Shown: positions 43,282 to 54,403, counted from the first letter of the stretch. The stretch: DNA of 64,000 nt from Polaromonas sp. AET17H-212 (GCF_002379085.1 NZ_NBZW01000017.1:35894-99893); one strand, 5' to 3'. A program made the numbers and translations. Notes: generated by a model from the sequence alone, not told the origin.

Positions 43282-44835
43282 TCAGGCAAACGACTTCTTG
43301 AACGCAGCCACGGCCGTGGTCATCTCTGCCTCGGCGTCCTTGTCCATCGCCTTGGCCGCTTCGAGCTTGGCCATCAGTGCAGCGTGCTTGTCCTTGAGGT
43401 AGCTGTGCAGGCCGGCTTCAAAAGCCAGGACCTTCTTGACCTCGACATCGTCCATGAAGCCCTTGTTCACTGCGAACAGCGTGGAGGCCATGTTGGAGAT
43501 GGACAAAGGCGAATACTGCGCCTGCTTGAGCAGTTCCGTCACGCGGGCACCGCGGTCGAGCTGCTTGCGGGTGGCCTCGTCCAGGTCAGAAGCGAACTGC
43601 GCAAACGCAGCCAGCTCGCGGTACTGGGCCAGGTCGGTACGGATACCGCCGGACAGGTTCTTGATCAGCTTGGTCTGGGCCGCACCACCGACGCGCGACA
43701 CCGAGATACCGGCGTTGATGGCGGGGCGGATACCGGCGTTGAACAGGCTGGTTTCCAGGAAGATCTGGCCGTCGGTGATCGAGATCACGTTGGTCGGCAC
43801 GAAGGCGGACACGTCGCCGGCCTGCGTTTCGATGATCGGCAGGGCCGTCAGCGAACCGGTCTTGCCCTTGACTTCACCCTTGGTGAAGTCTTCGACGTAC
43901 TTTTCGTTCACGCGGGCAGCGCGCTCGAGCAGACGGCTGTGGAGATAGAACACGTCGCCGGGATAGGCTTCGCGGCCTGGCGGACGGCGCAGCAGCAGCG
44001 AGACCTGGCGGTAAGCCACGGCCTGCTTGGACAGGTCGTCATACACAATCAGCGCGTCCTGGCCGCGGTCGCGGAAGTACTCGCCCATGGTGCAGCCGGA
44101 GTAGGCGCTGACATACTGCATGGCCGCCGATTCGGAAGCGGATGCCGCCACGACGATGGTGTAGTCCATCGCGCCGGCTTGCTCCAGCGAACGCACCACG
44201 TTCTTGATCGACGATGCTTTCTGGCCAATCGCGACGTAAACGCAGGAGACGCCCTGGCCCTTCTGGTTGATGATGGCGTCAATCGCCACAGCCGTTTTAC
44301 CGGTCTGGCGGTCACCAATGATCAGTTCGCGCTGGCCGCGGCCGACGGGCACCATGGAGTCGATGGACTTCAGGCCGGTCTGCAGGGGCTGGTCCACCGA
44401 TTTACGGGCGATCACGCCCGGGGCGACCTTTTCGATCACGTCGGTCATCTTGGCGTTGATCGGACCCTTGCCGTCGATGGGCTGGCCGAGGGCGTTGACC
44501 ACGCGGCCAAGCAGCTCGGGACCGACTGGCACTTCCAGAATACGACCCGTGCACTTGACGGTGTCGCCTTCGGCGATGTGTTCGTATTCACCCAGGATCA
44601 CCGAGCCGACCGAGTCGCGCTCGAGGTTCAGCGCCAGGCCGTAAGTGGGCGTGCCGTCCGCCGTCGGCGGAAATTCCAGCATCTCGCCCTGCATCACATC
44701 GGACAGGCCGTGGACGCGGACGATGCCGTCGGACACCGACACAACGGTACCCTGGTTACGGATGTCGGCACTGACAGTCAGGCCTTCGATACGGCTCTTG
44801 ATCAGTTCAGAAATTTCTGCGGGATTGAGTTGCAT
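43282..44835 (-). CDS. atpA: F1F0 ATP synthase alpha subunit
   Basis: 517 residues, normal length. [15 protein letters not shown] is the P-loop, [17 protein letters not shown] the Walker B equivalent, and [27 protein letters not shown] contains the conserved Arg-finger region. It forms the hexameric head with AtpD. Confidence 0.98.
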   Translation of the reverse strand: MQLNPAEISELIKSRIEGLTVSADIRNQGTVVSVSDGIVRVHGLSDVMQGEMLEFPPTADGTPTYGLALNLERDSVGSVILGEYEHIAEGDTVKCTGRILEVPVGPELLGRVVNALGQPIDGKGPINAKMTDVIEKVAPGVIARKSVDQPLQTGLKSIDSMVPVGRGQRELIIGDRQTGKTAVAIDAIINQKGQGVSCVYVAIGQKASSIKNVVRSLEQAGAMDYTIVVAASASESAAMQYVSAYSGCTMGEYFRDRGQDALIVYDDLSKQAVAYRQVSLLLRRPPGREAYPGDVFYLHSRLLERAARVNEKYVEDFTKGEVKGKTGSLTALPIIETQAGDVSAFVPTNVISITDGQIFLETSLFNAGIRPAINAGISVSRVGGAAQTKLIKNLSGGIRTDLAQYRELAAFAQFASDLDEATRKQLDRGARVTELLKQAQYSPLSISNMASTLFAVNKGFMDDVEVKKVLAFEAGLHSYLKDKHAALMAKLEAAKAMDKDAEAEMTTAVAAFKKSFA

Positions 44836-44896
44836 GACTCTTTCCTTCTTTCTATGTTGTTGGCTAAAAACCCGGGTGCTGCGCCTTGGCGCCAGC

Positions 44897-45427
44897 TCAG
44901 GAAATCAGCGCCACTTTCATTTGCTCTAAACGGGCTTTCACCGAGGTGTCCAGCACCTCGTCACCCACCACGACACGCACGCCGCCGATCAGGTCCGGCT
45001 CCAGCTCAACCGTGAGGTTGAGCTTGCGGCCAAAACGCTTCTCCAGCGTCGCTGCCAGATCGGCGAGTGCCGCACCCTCGAGCGCAAAGGCGCTGTACAC
45101 GGTGGCATCGGACGAACCGGTCTTCGCATTTTTCAAGGCGCGGAACTGGCTGGCGATTTCCGGCAGCACGCTGATGCGTCCGTTGTCAATCACGGCGCGC
45201 AGGAAGTTTTTCGCAGCTTCCGGCAGCGTCGACTTGACGACACCGGCAATCACGTCGAACGTCTGCGACGCCGTCACGCTGGGGTTGCCGGCAAACTGCT
45301 GCAACTGGACATTGGCCGCTACGGCAGCCAGCTCATCGAGCCAGGTCGAGGTGCCGCCCAGGTCAGACCCGGAGGCCTTGAACAGGGCTTCAGCGTAGGG
45401 ACGGGCAATGGTGGCTAGTTCGGCCAT
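44897..45427 (-). CDS. atpH: F1F0 ATP synthase delta subunit
   Basis: 176 residues. [16 protein letters not shown] at the start and [24 protein letters not shown] at the end are the OSCP/delta signature. It links the F1 head to the peripheral stalk. 61 nt before atpA. Confidence 0.95.
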   Translation of the reverse strand: MAELATIARPYAEALFKASGSDLGGTSTWLDELAAVAANVQLQQFAGNPSVTASQTFDVIAGVVKSTLPEAAKNFLRAVIDNGRISVLPEIASQFRALKNAKTGSSDATVYSAFALEGAALADLAATLEKRFGRKLNLTVELEPDLIGGVRVVVGDEVLDTSVKARLEQMKVALIS

Positions 45428-45440
45428 GGTGACACCCCTC

Positions 45441-45911
45441 TCAAAGTTCGGTCTTCAGGCGGCCCAGCAAGTCAGCATGCACACCGGCATTGACTTCCTT
45501 GCGCAGAATCTGCTCGGCACCCTTGACAGCCAGTGCGGCGACCTGCTCACGCAGGGTCTCACGGGCCTTGACGGTTTGCTGCTCGGCCTCGACCTTGGCA
45601 GCGGCAATGATCTTGTTGCCTTCTTCCGCAGCCTTGGCCTTGGCCTCTTCGATCATGGACTGGGCGCGGCGCTCCGCTTCAGCCAGGCGCACGGCCGACT
45701 CATTGCGCGACTTGGCAAGCTCTTCTTCCACGCGCTTGTTGGCAACGGAAAGTTCGGACTTGGCCTTGTCGGCGGCAGCGAGGCCTTCAGCGATTTTTTG
45801 GGCACGCTCGTCCAGCGCTTTCGTAATGGGCGGCCACACAAATTTCATTGTGAACCACACCAGGATCGCGAAAACAATCGCCTGGACGAACAGGGTTGCA
45901 TTAATACTCAC
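45441..45911 (-). CDS. atpF: F1F0 ATP synthase b subunit
   Basis: 156 residues. One N-terminal membrane helix ([19 protein letters not shown]) with [26 protein letters not shown] and a long charged helix form the peripheral stalk. 13 nt before atpH. Confidence 0.95.
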   Translation of the reverse strand: MSINATLFVQAIVFAILVWFTMKFVWPPITKALDERAQKIAEGLAAADKAKSELSVANKRVEEELAKSRNESAVRLAEAERRAQSMIEEAKAKAAEEGNKIIAAAKVEAEQQTVKARETLREQVAALAVKGAEQILRKEVNAGVHADLLGRLKTEL

Positions 45912-45941
45912 GGCAACGCCTTTCTGTCGGGGTTGTGACGA

Positions 45942-46190
<249 letters not shown>

Positions 46191-46253
46191 TTAAAGCTCC
46201 TATGGATTTAAGTTAACTAACAAACAAAAGAAAGAAAAACCAGACTGACAAAC

Positions 46254-47111
46254 TTAGTGATGATCGTGGGCCTGGCCCACATACACCAGGGTCAACATCA
46301 TGAAGATGAAGGCCTGCAAGGTGATGATCAGGATGTGGAAGATGGCCCACACGGTGCCGGCCAGAACATGGCCGATCGGCAGCAGGATGCCCGGCAGCGA
46401 CATGGCGGCAGCACCTCCCATCAGGGCGATCAGCATGAAGACCAGTTCACCGGCATACATGTTGCCGAACAGTCGCATGCCGTGCGACACGGTCTTGGCA
46501 ATGAACTCGATGATCTGGAACACGAAATTGAAAGGCCACAGGAGGGGATGCCCGCCAAACGGCGCACTGACCATTTCATGGAGCCAGCCGCCAAAACCCT
46601 TGATCTTGATGTTGTAGACAATGCAGATCAGCAGCACGGAGACCGACAGGCCCAGGGTGACGGAAAGGTCAGCGGTCGGCACGACGCGCAGGTAGGCATG
46701 GTGCGGATCATGGCCGGTCGCGGCAAAGACCAGCTCCCAGATCTTGGGCAGGAAATCGACAGGCAGCAGGTCCATCGCGTTCATCAGGAAAATCCAGACA
46801 AACACGGTCAGCGCCATGGGCGCGATCACCTTGCGGCTTTGCGCGTTGTGGATGATGCCCTTGGCCTGGCTGTCGACCATCTCAACCAGGATCTCCACGG
46901 CAGCCTGGAAGCGGCCCGGCACACCGGCGGTCGCTGCGCGTGCAGCCTTCCAGAGGAAAAAGCTGCCAACGACGCCGAGCAGCAAGGCCCAGATGATGGA
47001 GTCGAGGTTGTACACCGAGAAGTCAATGACACCGCTCATTGGCTTGTTTTGCCAATGGGTCAGGTGGTGACCAATGTATTCGCCGGCGGTAGGTCCGTTT
47101 GCAGAAGCCAT
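46254..47111 (-). CDS. atpB: F1F0 ATP synthase a subunit
   Basis: 285 residues, six membrane segments. The essential Arg is in SHGMRLFGNMYAGELVF, and the C-terminal helix ILIITLQAFIFMMLTLVYVGQAHDHH is typical. It forms the proton half-channels against the c ring. 16 nt after atpI. Confidence 0.97.
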   Translation of the reverse strand: MASANGPTAGEYIGHHLTHWQNKPMSGVIDFSVYNLDSIIWALLLGVVGSFFLWKAARAATAGVPGRFQAAVEILVEMVDSQAKGIIHNAQSRKVIAPMALTVFVWIFLMNAMDLLPVDFLPKIWELVFAATGHDPHHAYLRVVPTADLSVTLGLSVSVLLICIVYNIKIKGFGGWLHEMVSAPFGGHPLLWPFNFVFQIIEFIAKTVSHGMRLFGNMYAGELVFMLIALMGGAAAMSLPGILLPIGHVLAGTVWAIFHILIITLQAFIFMMLTLVYVGQAHDHH

Positions 47112-47127
47112 CTAGCTACTCGTCTCG

Positions 47128-47628
47128 TTAAGTTGGGTGGATACCGGGGCGCTTCGGCTTGAACCAGAGCACACCCCAATACACTTTCATCGTCACTATC
47201 AGGCCCGCCAACATGGCAGGCCAGCTCAAATCTTCAATCAGGCGCGGCGCCGCGAACAACATCGCGACCGTCAGGCCTATCTTGACCATTTCCCATAAAA
47301 AGAACCCGAGCACCGCAGCGCCCGCATTCATGGAAGCCACCTTGCTGGTCAACCCGCGCACAAAAAGCGCCGCGGGGATCACCACCGCCAGCGCGCCGTA
47401 GAACGCCGACCAGGCCACGTTTTGTCTTCCGGTCAGCGCCCAGGCAACACAGGCCACCAGGACTCCGGCCACCAGCTGCCCGCCCACCACCCACCAGGGC
47501 GACAGCGAAGGACTGGCTTCGCGCAGCTTCTGCGCTTCTTCGCGCGTCAGCGGCTTGAAATTTTCTTCACCCGCCTCAGTTACCTGAGTCGGAGCCTTTG
47601 CCAACGGAAGAACCACCGAATCTGTCAT
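47128..47628 (-). CDS. atpI: ATP synthase subunit I
   Basis: 166 residues from the ATG at 47628; GTG and ATG at 47637-47640 are alternatives and no ribosome site separates them. Four membrane helices (WWVVGGQLVAGVLVACVAWAL, AFYGALAVVIPAALFVRGL, FFLWEMVKIGLTVAMLFA, PAMLAGLIVTMKVYW). AtpI helps assemble the c ring. First gene of the operon. Confidence 0.85.
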   Translation of the reverse strand: MTDSVVLPLAKAPTQVTEAGEENFKPLTREEAQKLREASPSLSPWWVVGGQLVAGVLVACVAWALTGRQNVAWSAFYGALAVVIPAALFVRGLTSKVASMNAGAAVLGFFLWEMVKIGLTVAMLFAAPRLIEDLSWPAMLAGLIVTMKVYWGVLWFKPKRPGIHPT

Positions 47629-47683
47629 TTTGATCATCACAAATTACGAGCAGGTTACAGGCCGGTTATTAGCAAAGCCCTTG

Positions 47684-47689
47684 ATTATA
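47684..47689 (-). promoter_or_regulatory. -10 box of the ATP synthase operon
   Basis: On the minus strand TATAAT, preceded by a weak TTCCGG at 18 nt. It lies about 56 nt upstream of the atpI start. Confidence 0.4.
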
Positions 47690-47864
47690 CGTAGAAACCC
47701 GCCCGTTCCGGAAAGTCCCTGCACCAAACTGTGGCGGGAGGCATGGCCGCGCGGTCCGCAGGGGCGCGTTTTGCAGGCGACAATCCGTTTTTCGGCCGCT
47801 GCAGGTCCCGCCACAGGCGTGACATCTCTGCTCTTGCAGCACGCCTTTTTTGAAAGCCCTTCGC

Positions 47865-48311
47865 ATGCCCGCCCTGATGAAATTCCTCCATATCGCCGCC
47901 GCCATCGTGTGGCTGGGCGGCATCAGCTTCATGCTCTTTGCACTGCGGCCTGCCGCCGCCGCGCAACTGGCGCCACCGCAGCGCCTGCCGCTGATCGCCC
48001 TGGTCCTGCAGAAGTTTTTTGTGCTGGTCTGGCCTGCCGTTGCGCTGCTGCTGCTTACCGGACTGGCCAGGCTGCTGGCTGTCGGCATGAAAAACGCGCC
48101 GCTGGGCTGGCACCTGATGTTCGGCGTCGGCCTGCTGATGTTCGCGCTGTTCGGTCATCTTTATTTTGGTCCCTACCGGCGCCTGAAGCTGGCCGTGGCT
48201 GCCGCCGACTGGCCCGAAGGCGGGCGCCGTGTGGGCCAGATCGCCAACCTGGCCATGAGCAACCTGGTGCTCGGCGCCCTGGCCATTGCGGCCGTGATTT
48301 TCTGGGCATAA
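47865..48311 (+). CDS. CopD-like four-helix membrane protein
   Basis: 148 residues from ATG 47865 (ATG 47877 also possible). MKFLHIAAAIVWLGGISFMLFAL, with the His-Trp pair of the first helix, and three further helices match CopD-like/putative haem-binding membrane proteins. Divergent from atpI. Confidence 0.65.
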   Translation: MPALMKFLHIAAAIVWLGGISFMLFALRPAAAAQLAPPQRLPLIALVLQKFFVLVWPAVALLLLTGLARLLAVGMKNAPLGWHLMFGVGLLMFALFGHLYFGPYRRLKLAVAAADWPEGGRRVGQIANLAMSNLVLGALAIAAVIFWA

Positions 48312-48375
48312 GGATGCGGGCAGCCAGCGCGATGACGATGGACAACACACGCTGTCTTGGCGCCAGGGCCCGGCC

Positions 48376-48948
48376 ATGAGCACACGCAAAAAGGGCGACC
48401 CGCCAACACCCTCGTGGACGGCCCGCTTCACCAAAGGGTTCAGCCGCGAGACGCTGACCGCCCATCCGTGGCTCAAGCCGGTGGCGCATCACCTGAGCGA
48501 ACCCGGGCTTTGGCATGTGCAGCACGAGGCCGTTGCCCGCGGCGTGGCCATCGGCATGTTCTGGGCATTTGCGCTGCCGGTCGCCCAGATCCTGGTGGCC
48601 TCCGTCCACTGCATCTGGTGGCGCGGCAACATCCCGGTGGCCGCCGGCGTGACACTGATCACGAATCCATTCACCATCGGCTTCTGGCTCTGGCTGGCGT
48701 ACAAGCTGGGCAGCCTGATCCTGGGGATCTCACCCCACGAGGTGGAAGCCGGCAGCGCGGCGCTGGAAGCAGCCTCAGCCAGTGCCGGCTTCGATGTCAT
48801 GGGCTTGCTGGCGCGCTTTGGCTGGCCGGCGGTGCTCGGCATGGCCATTTTTTCCGTCGCCGGCTCGGTCGGCGGCTATGTGCTGGTCAACCTCGCCTGG
48901 CGCTTTCGCGTCTGGTTCAAGCGGCGCATCCAGCGCCATGGGCGTTAG
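48376..48948 (+). CDS. DUF2062 membrane protein
   Basis: 190 residues. HEAVARGVAIGMFWAFALPVAQILVAS, ITNPFTIGFWLWLAYKLGSLI and the two C-terminal helices are the DUF2062 pattern, including the TNPxT motif. It is an inner-membrane protein of unknown function, 64 nt after the CopD-like gene. Confidence 0.85.
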   Translation: MSTRKKGDPPTPSWTARFTKGFSRETLTAHPWLKPVAHHLSEPGLWHVQHEAVARGVAIGMFWAFALPVAQILVASVHCIWWRGNIPVAAGVTLITNPFTIGFWLWLAYKLGSLILGISPHEVEAGSAALEAASASAGFDVMGLLARFGWPAVLGMAIFSVAGSVGGYVLVNLAWRFRVWFKRRIQRHGR

Positions 48949-49015
48949 TACGGCAACCCGAAAATATCGAAACATGAAAGCGCGTCTTCGCTCCCATGGC
49001 GGCGTTGCAATCCTT

Positions 49016-49036
49016 GCGAAGGCGCACAGCCTTCGC
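49016..49036. other. Hairpin in intergenic gap
   Basis: GCGAAGGC, loop GCACA, GCCTTCGC: a perfect 8-bp stem in the 48949-49164 gap, not followed by T. A dispersed repeat or weak terminator is possible. Confidence 0.3.
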
Positions 49037-49164
49037 TGCGGCTTGCGCCTTGCCCTGGGCACGAAGTCATCACTTTCATTTTTGTTTCGCTGCTTCCGTG
49101 CTGCAGTACCAGGGCACAACACGGCCTGCGCGACAATCGTCTTTCCACTCTTTTTTTGAATGCC

Positions 49165-50085
49165 ATGATGAGCACTTCCAGCCCCGCCTCGATCACGCCC
49201 CTGCCCGCCACACCGTGCTACCTCAACGGCGAATTCACTGCGCTGCGGGACGCCAAGGTCAGCGTGATGGACCGCGGTTTCATCTTCGGTGACGGCGTCT
49301 ATGAAGTGGTGCCGGTGTATGCCGGTCAGCCCTTCCGCTTTGCCCAGCACATGGCACGCCTGGACCGCAGCCTGGCGGAGCTACGCATCACCAATCCATT
49401 GAGCCACGCCCAGTGGCGCGAGGTCACGCGCAAGCTGGTCGCCGACTACGCGCTGCAGATGCACACCTCGCCGGAAAAGACCGACCAGCTGGTCTACATC
49501 CAGATCACCCGGGGCGTGGCGCTGCGCGACCATGTGATGCCACCCGACCTGACACCCACCGTGTTTGTCATGACGAACACGATGAAGCCCCCGACGCCGG
49601 AACAGCGCACACACGGCGTGGCCTGCGTCACCGCCGACGACTTCCGCTGGAGCAAGGCCCACATCAAGAGCACCAGCCTGCTGGGCGCGGTGTTTGCGCG
49701 CCAGATCAGCGCCGACGTGGGCGCGCTGGAAACCGTGATGTTCCGCGACGGCTTCCTCAGCGAAGCGGCCGCCAGCAACGTCTGGGTCGTGCAGGGCGGC
49801 AAGGTGCTGGGCCCGCCCAAGGACAACCTGGTACTCGAAGGCATTCGTTACGGCCTGATCGAGGAGATCTGCCGCGAAGCCGGCATCCCGTTTGAACTGC
49901 GCCGGGTCAAACGCGAGGAAGTTTTCGCCGCCGACGAGCTGCTGCTGTCGTCGGCCACCAAGGAGGTGCTGCCCGTCACCTCGCTCGACGGCAAGCCCGT
50001 GGGCAGCGGCCAGCCCGGTCCGGTTTACGCGAAGCTGCACGCGGCCTACCAGCGCGCCAAACAGGCGCAGACGGAGCAAGCATGA
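49165..50085 (+). CDS. dat: D-amino-acid aminotransferase (class IV PLP)
   Basis: 306 residues. CYLNGEFTALRDAKVSVMDRGFIFGDGVYEVVPVY is the class IV N-terminus, SKAHIKSTSLLGAVFA carries the PLP Lys, and GFLSEAAASNVWVV with SSATKEVLPVT complete the fold. Makes D-glutamate/D-alanine or acts on branched substrates; Dat is the best guess from LNGEF and DGVYE. ATGA overlap with the next gene. Confidence 0.8.
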   Translation: MMSTSSPASITPLPATPCYLNGEFTALRDAKVSVMDRGFIFGDGVYEVVPVYAGQPFRFAQHMARLDRSLAELRITNPLSHAQWREVTRKLVADYALQMHTSPEKTDQLVYIQITRGVALRDHVMPPDLTPTVFVMTNTMKPPTPEQRTHGVACVTADDFRWSKAHIKSTSLLGAVFARQISADVGALETVMFRDGFLSEAAASNVWVVQGGKVLGPPKDNLVLEGIRYGLIEEICREAGIPFELRRVKREEVFAADELLLSSATKEVLPVTSLDGKPVGSGQPGPVYAKLHAAYQRAKQAQTEQA

Positions 50086-50384
50086 ACACCCCACCCAAAC
50101 CGCCTTCTCCCCCCGAAACACCGCGCCAGGAATCACTGATCGAGTACCCCTCGCTGTTTCCCATCAAGGTCATGGGCGAAAAGGTCGACGGGCTGGTACA
50201 TGCCATCACCATGGTCGCCCACCAGTTCGACCCGGCGTTTGACGCGACCACCATCGAGCTGCGCGAAAGCAAGGGCGGCAAATACCTGGGCGTGACCATC
50301 ACCGTCACGGCCACCTCCAGGGAACAGCTCGACGAGTTGTACCGCACGCTGTCGACCCACCCCATGGTCAAGGTGGTGCTGTAA
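50082..50384 (+). CDS. DUF493 (YbeD-like) protein
   Basis: 100 residues. ESLIEYPSLFPIKVMGEKVDGLVHAITMVAHQFDPAF and SKGGKYLGVTITVTATSREQLDELYRTLSTHPMVKVVL match YbeD/DUF493, an ACT-like fold found just before lipB in many proteobacteria. Probably a lipoate-pathway regulator. Confidence 0.9.
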   Translation: MNTPPKPPSPPETPRQESLIEYPSLFPIKVMGEKVDGLVHAITMVAHQFDPAFDATTIELRESKGGKYLGVTITVTATSREQLDELYRTLSTHPMVKVVL

Positions 50385-50408
50385 GGCACCACCTTGCAGA
50401 GGCCTGCC

Positions 50409-51116
50409 ATGTCCTTTGATGTGCGCCCGCTCGGCCGGGTCGACTACCTGCCCACCTATGCGGCCATGCAGGCCTTCACCGCCAGCCGCCATGACACTTC
50501 AAGCCAAATCGGCCTCCAGCCCAATCAGGACGTGCGCGACCAGCTATGGATTTGTGAGCACTCCCCGGTGTACACGCAGGGGCTGGCCGGCAAGCCTGAC
50601 CATGTGCTGGCCGCCGGCAACATTCCGGTGGTGCAAACCGACCGCGGCGGCCAGGTCACATACCACGGCCCCGGCCAGGTGGTGGCCTACCCGCTGATCG
50701 ACCTGAAACGCGCCGGCTATTTCGTCAAGGAATATGTCTACCGCATTGAAGAGTCCGTCATCCGGACGCTGGGGCATTTCGGCGTGACCGGGCACCGCGT
50801 GCCAGGCTCGCCCGGCATTTATGTCCGTCTCGCGGACCCGGCATCACACGCGGCGCTGAGCGGCCCGCAGAGCCCGGCCGACCCTTTCCGCGGCCTGGGC
50901 AAGATCGCCGCGCTGGGCATCAAGGTCAGCCGCCACTGCACCTACCACGGCGTCGCGCTCAATGTGGCGATGGACCTCGAACCCTTCTCGCGCATCAACC
51001 CCTGTGGGTATGCCGGGCTGCAAACCACAGACCTTTCTACAATCGGGGTATCGGCCAGCTGGCAGGAGGCCGCGGACGTGCTGGGCCACAAGCTCGTCAC
51101 CTACCTGACGCCCTGA
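50409..51116 (+). CDS. lipB: Octanoyltransferase LipB
   Basis: 235 residues from the ATG at 50409. [21 protein letters not shown] is the conserved substrate motif, [22 protein letters not shown] holds the catalytic Lys, and NPCGYAGL the Cys. It moves octanoyl from ACP to apoproteins, supplying LipA. Confidence 0.95.
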   Translation: MSFDVRPLGRVDYLPTYAAMQAFTASRHDTSSQIGLQPNQDVRDQLWICEHSPVYTQGLAGKPDHVLAAGNIPVVQTDRGGQVTYHGPGQVVAYPLIDLKRAGYFVKEYVYRIEESVIRTLGHFGVTGHRVPGSPGIYVRLADPASHAALSGPQSPADPFRGLGKIAALGIKVSRHCTYHGVALNVAMDLEPFSRINPCGYAGLQTTDLSTIGVSASWQEAADVLGHKLVTYLTP

Positions 51117-51141
51117 CCACATACCTCCAAAGAAGCACACC

Positions 51142-52149
51142 ATGAGCACCCCAGAAGCTGTCAATCCTGTTGTTCGCGATATCCAGAGCCAGCAAGACTA
51201 CAACCCGCTGGCCAAGCAGAAGGCGGCGGCCAAGCTGTCGCGCATTCCGGTCAAGGTGGTGCAGGGCGAGCTGCTCAAAAAGCCCGAGTGGATCCGCGTC
51301 AAGGCCGGCAGCCCGAGCACGCGTTTTTACGAGATCAAGCAGATCCTGCGCGAGAACAAGCTCAACACGGTGTGCGAGGAAGCGTCCTGCCCCAACATCG
51401 GCGAATGTTTCGGCAAGGGCACGGCAACCTTCATGATCATGGGCGACAAGTGCACGCGCCGCTGCCCCTTCTGCGATGTCGGCCACGGCCGGCCCGACCC
51501 GCTCGATGTCAACGAGCCGGAGAACCTGGCCAGGACGATTGCCGCGCTCAAGCTCAAGTACGTGGTGATCACCAGCGTGGACCGCGACGACCTGCGCGAC
51601 GGCGGCAGCCAGCATTTTGTGGACTGCATCACGCGCATCCGCGCGCTGTCACCGCAGACCACCATCGAGATCCTGGTGCCCGATTTCCGCGGCCGCGACG
51701 ACCGCGCACTGGAGATCCTCAAAGCCGCGCCGCCCGACGTGATGAACCACAACCTGGAAACCGCGCCGCGCCTGTACAAGGAAGCGCGTCCCGGCTCGGA
51801 CTACCAGTTCTCACTGAACCTGCTGAAAAAATTCAAGGCCCTGCATCCGGCCGTGCCGACCAAAAGCGGCATCATGGTCGGCCTGGGCGAGACCGACGAA
51901 GAAATTTTGCAGGTCATGCGCGACATGCGCGCGCACCACATCGACATGCTGACGATTGGTCAGTACCTCGCGCCCTCCACCAGCCACCTGCCGGTGCGCC
52001 GTTATGTGCACCCCGACACCTTCAAGATGTTCGAGCAGGAAGCCTACAAGATGGGCTTCACCCACGCCGCAGTCGGCGCCATGGTGCGCTCGAGCTACCA
52101 CGCCGACCAGCAGGCCCATGCCGCCGGGGTGGCGGTCAACAATCCGTAG
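51142..52149 (+). CDS. lipA: Lipoyl synthase LipA
   Basis: 335 residues. [13 protein letters not shown] supplies the auxiliary 4Fe-4S cluster, [10 protein letters not shown] the radical SAM cluster, and the terminal MVRSSYHAD the conserved Ser ligand. It inserts two sulfurs into octanoyl chains of 2-oxoacid dehydrogenases and GcvH. 25 nt after lipB. Confidence 0.97.
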   Translation: MSTPEAVNPVVRDIQSQQDYNPLAKQKAAAKLSRIPVKVVQGELLKKPEWIRVKAGSPSTRFYEIKQILRENKLNTVCEEASCPNIGECFGKGTATFMIMGDKCTRRCPFCDVGHGRPDPLDVNEPENLARTIAALKLKYVVITSVDRDDLRDGGSQHFVDCITRIRALSPQTTIEILVPDFRGRDDRALEILKAAPPDVMNHNLETAPRLYKEARPGSDYQFSLNLLKKFKALHPAVPTKSGIMVGLGETDEEILQVMRDMRAHHIDMLTIGQYLAPSTSHLPVRRYVHPDTFKMFEQEAYKMGFTHAAVGAMVRSSYHADQQAHAAGVAVNNP

Positions 52150-52267
52150 TCAAAGAATCAGTCCCCCAGGAACGGAACTGACCCCACCCTACCCGGGAAG
52201 CCCTGAACCCGCGCCACCGTGGGCATGGCCAGCTCAGCGCCTTGGTGCGCAGACGGCGCGACCCCGT

Positions 52268-53176
52268 TCACCGGCGCCACGGCGGCACTGGCTTGAAGCG
52301 CGCCTGCAGGAAGGCCAGAAACAGTTTCACGCGCGCCGACATGCCGTGGCGCCTGTCGACCAGGGCCACGATGTCGGCATCAGGCAGGTGCCAGTCTTCC
52401 AGCACACGGACCAGCCGGCCTGCGGCCAGGCTTTCCGCCACATCCCACTCCGAACGCATGATCAGCCCCTTGCTGCCCAGCGCCCACTGCCGCACGACGT
52501 CGCCATCGTTGCTGCTCAGGATCGCCGGCACCCGGACCGATACCTCGTTGCGGCCCTTCCTGAAGCGCCACAAGGTCACGTCTTCGTCGTTTTCCCTCAG
52601 CACGATGCAATCGTGGGTGACCAGCTCCTGCGGTTTGTGCGGCGCCGGGTGGCGGGCCAGGTAAGCGGGCGCGGCGCAGACGAAACGGGCATTGGGCGCG
52701 ATGGGGTAGGCGACCATGCTCGAGTCTGTCAGGCTACCGATGTGCACAATCATGTCGAACCGGTTCGCGTCGGCCACCGACACCACGTCGCTCAGTGTCA
52801 GGGAGACCATCAGCCTGGGATGCAGGGTATGGAAATCGGCAATCGCGGCCGCCAGGTGGTGCCGGCCGAAACCCAGGGGCGCGCAGACACGCAGCGTCCC
52901 GGCGACCTCGCCCGAGCGCGCGCGCACGGTGTCGATTAACGCGTCGAGTTCCGCGAGCAGGCCGACGGCCCCCGCGTAGAACAGCTCACCCTCGTCGGTG
53001 AGGCTGAAGCGCCGGGTGCTGCGGTGAACCAGTTGCAGGCCCAGGCGGGTCTCGAGTTGCCGCAGGCGCTGCGACACGGCCGACGCCGTCACGTCCATGC
53101 GCCGCGCGGCCTCGGCCAGGGAACCGCCTTCTGTGACCGCCACGAAAAAACGCAGTCCGGTGATGTCGTTCGACAT
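52268..53176 (-). CDS. LysR-type regulator
   Basis: 302 residues. RFFVAVTEGGSLAEAARRMDVTASAVSQRLRQLETRLGLQLVHRSTR is the N-terminal helix-turn-helix; the rest is the effector-binding domain. It lies at the 3' end of the leftward D-amino-acid operon and probably regulates it. The gap 52150-52267 to lipA shows no clear terminator. Confidence 0.85.
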   Translation of the reverse strand: MSNDITGLRFFVAVTEGGSLAEAARRMDVTASAVSQRLRQLETRLGLQLVHRSTRRFSLTDEGELFYAGAVGLLAELDALIDTVRARSGEVAGTLRVCAPLGFGRHHLAAAIADFHTLHPRLMVSLTLSDVVSVADANRFDMIVHIGSLTDSSMVAYPIAPNARFVCAAPAYLARHPAPHKPQELVTHDCIVLRENDEDVTLWRFRKGRNEVSVRVPAILSSNDGDVVRQWALGSKGLIMRSEWDVAESLAAGRLVRVLEDWHLPDADIVALVDRRHGMSARVKLFLAFLQARFKPVPPWRR

Positions 53177-53349
53177 TGATTAGCTTTATTAACGGCAGGC
53201 GTTAGTACTTTGAAATCATTCTACTTAATCGCCCTCCCCTGCGCCGGCTCTTTGGTGCGCCCACCGAAGCAAAAGCAGCCCCACGCGTGAACGCTACGGC
53301 CTGCGGTTCCGGAGCCAGGCGCACGGCCAAGCCGTTTCACACTCCAGCT

Positions 53350-54321
53350 TCAGTCGAGCTTGGCGCCGGAAATCCTGACGACTTCAGCCCACTTGACCGC
53401 CTCGCGCCGCGCGAGTTCGCGAAACTCCTCCGGCGTGCTGGGGACTATTTCTGCATCCAGCGCCTTGAAACGCTCGCGCACCGCCGGGTGGGCCAACGCG
53501 GCGCGGATTTCGGCGTTGAGTCGGGTCACGATGTCCTTGGGCAGGTTGGCCGGCCCGATGATGCCGCCCCAGCCCGTCACCTCGAAGCCCGGCACACCCG
53601 CTTCGGCAATGGTGGGAATGTCCGGGTAGTTGGAGGAGCGCTGGGCGCCGGAGATGCCCAGGGCGCGCATGCGCCCCGCCTGCACGTGCGGGCCAAGCAC
53701 CGGCGTGTTCTCGAGCATGACATGGACTTCGCCGCCGATCAGGTCGGTGATGGCTGCCGTCACCCCCTTGTAGGGCACATGCAGCATGGATGTCTGCGTC
53801 ATCGAGCGCAGGAGTTCGCCGCCGAGGTGACCGGAGGTGCCGTTGCCCGCCGTGCCCTGCACCAGCTTGCCCGGGTTCTTCCTGGCATAGGCAATCAGTT
53901 CGGGCACGGTTTTGACCGGCAGGTTGTTGTTCACCACCAGCAGGTTGGCCACGCGCAGCGCACCCGAGATCAGCGTCAGGTCCTTGTCCACCTCATAGGG
54001 CACTTTGGACATCAAGGCGCGGTTGGTGGCCAGCGACACGATGTTGCCGTAGCCCAGCGTGTAGCCGTCGGGCGCAGCACGCACCACCTCCATGGTGCCT
54101 ATCACGTAGGAGGCGCCGGGCTTGTTGTCGATCACGAAAGGCACGCCCATCTGCTGCGTCAGTTGCGCGGCCAGCGTGCGCATCAGGATGTCGGGCGCGC
54201 CGCCAGGGGCCGACGGCACGACCAGGCGAATGGGCTTGTCCGGGTAGGCCGCGAAACCAGACAGCGGCAGCACCGCCGTCGCGGCAAGGACCAAACCGGC
54301 CCAGAGGGATCGTTTTTTCAT
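53350..54321 (-). CDS. Bug/TctC-type substrate-binding protein 1
   Basis: 323 residues from the ATG at 54321 (AGGAG 8 nt upstream). A signal peptide precedes AYPDKPIRLVVPSAPGGAPDILMRTLAAQL, and the GYTLGYGNIVSLATN, LVQGTAGNGTSGHLGGELL and HVPYKGVTAAITDLIGG segments are Bug motifs. Bug proteins bind small acids in the periplasm for TctAB-type transport. No TctAB is nearby. Close paralogue of the 59254 gene. Confidence 0.85.
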   Translation of the reverse strand: MKKRSLWAGLVLAATAVLPLSGFAAYPDKPIRLVVPSAPGGAPDILMRTLAAQLTQQMGVPFVIDNKPGASYVIGTMEVVRAAPDGYTLGYGNIVSLATNRALMSKVPYEVDKDLTLISGALRVANLLVVNNNLPVKTVPELIAYARKNPGKLVQGTAGNGTSGHLGGELLRSMTQTSMLHVPYKGVTAAITDLIGGEVHVMLENTPVLGPHVQAGRMRALGISGAQRSSNYPDIPTIAEAGVPGFEVTGWGGIIGPANLPKDIVTRLNAEIRAALAHPAVRERFKALDAEIVPSTPEEFRELARREAVKWAEVVRISGAKLD

Positions 54322-54403
54322 GGCGCGCACTCCTGTGTAAAAAAGAAAAGAGAATCTTGACGTCGCATCAGCAATTCAACTTCACCGGCTCGATGATTCG
54401 TGC

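Noticed and set aside
43384..45015. A 543-codon frame opposite atpA
   Set aside because: A shadow of the alpha subunit with His/Gly-rich composition and no recognisable fold.
52150..52267. Terminator between lipA and the LysR gene
   Set aside because: No stable stem with T-run on either strand could be found.
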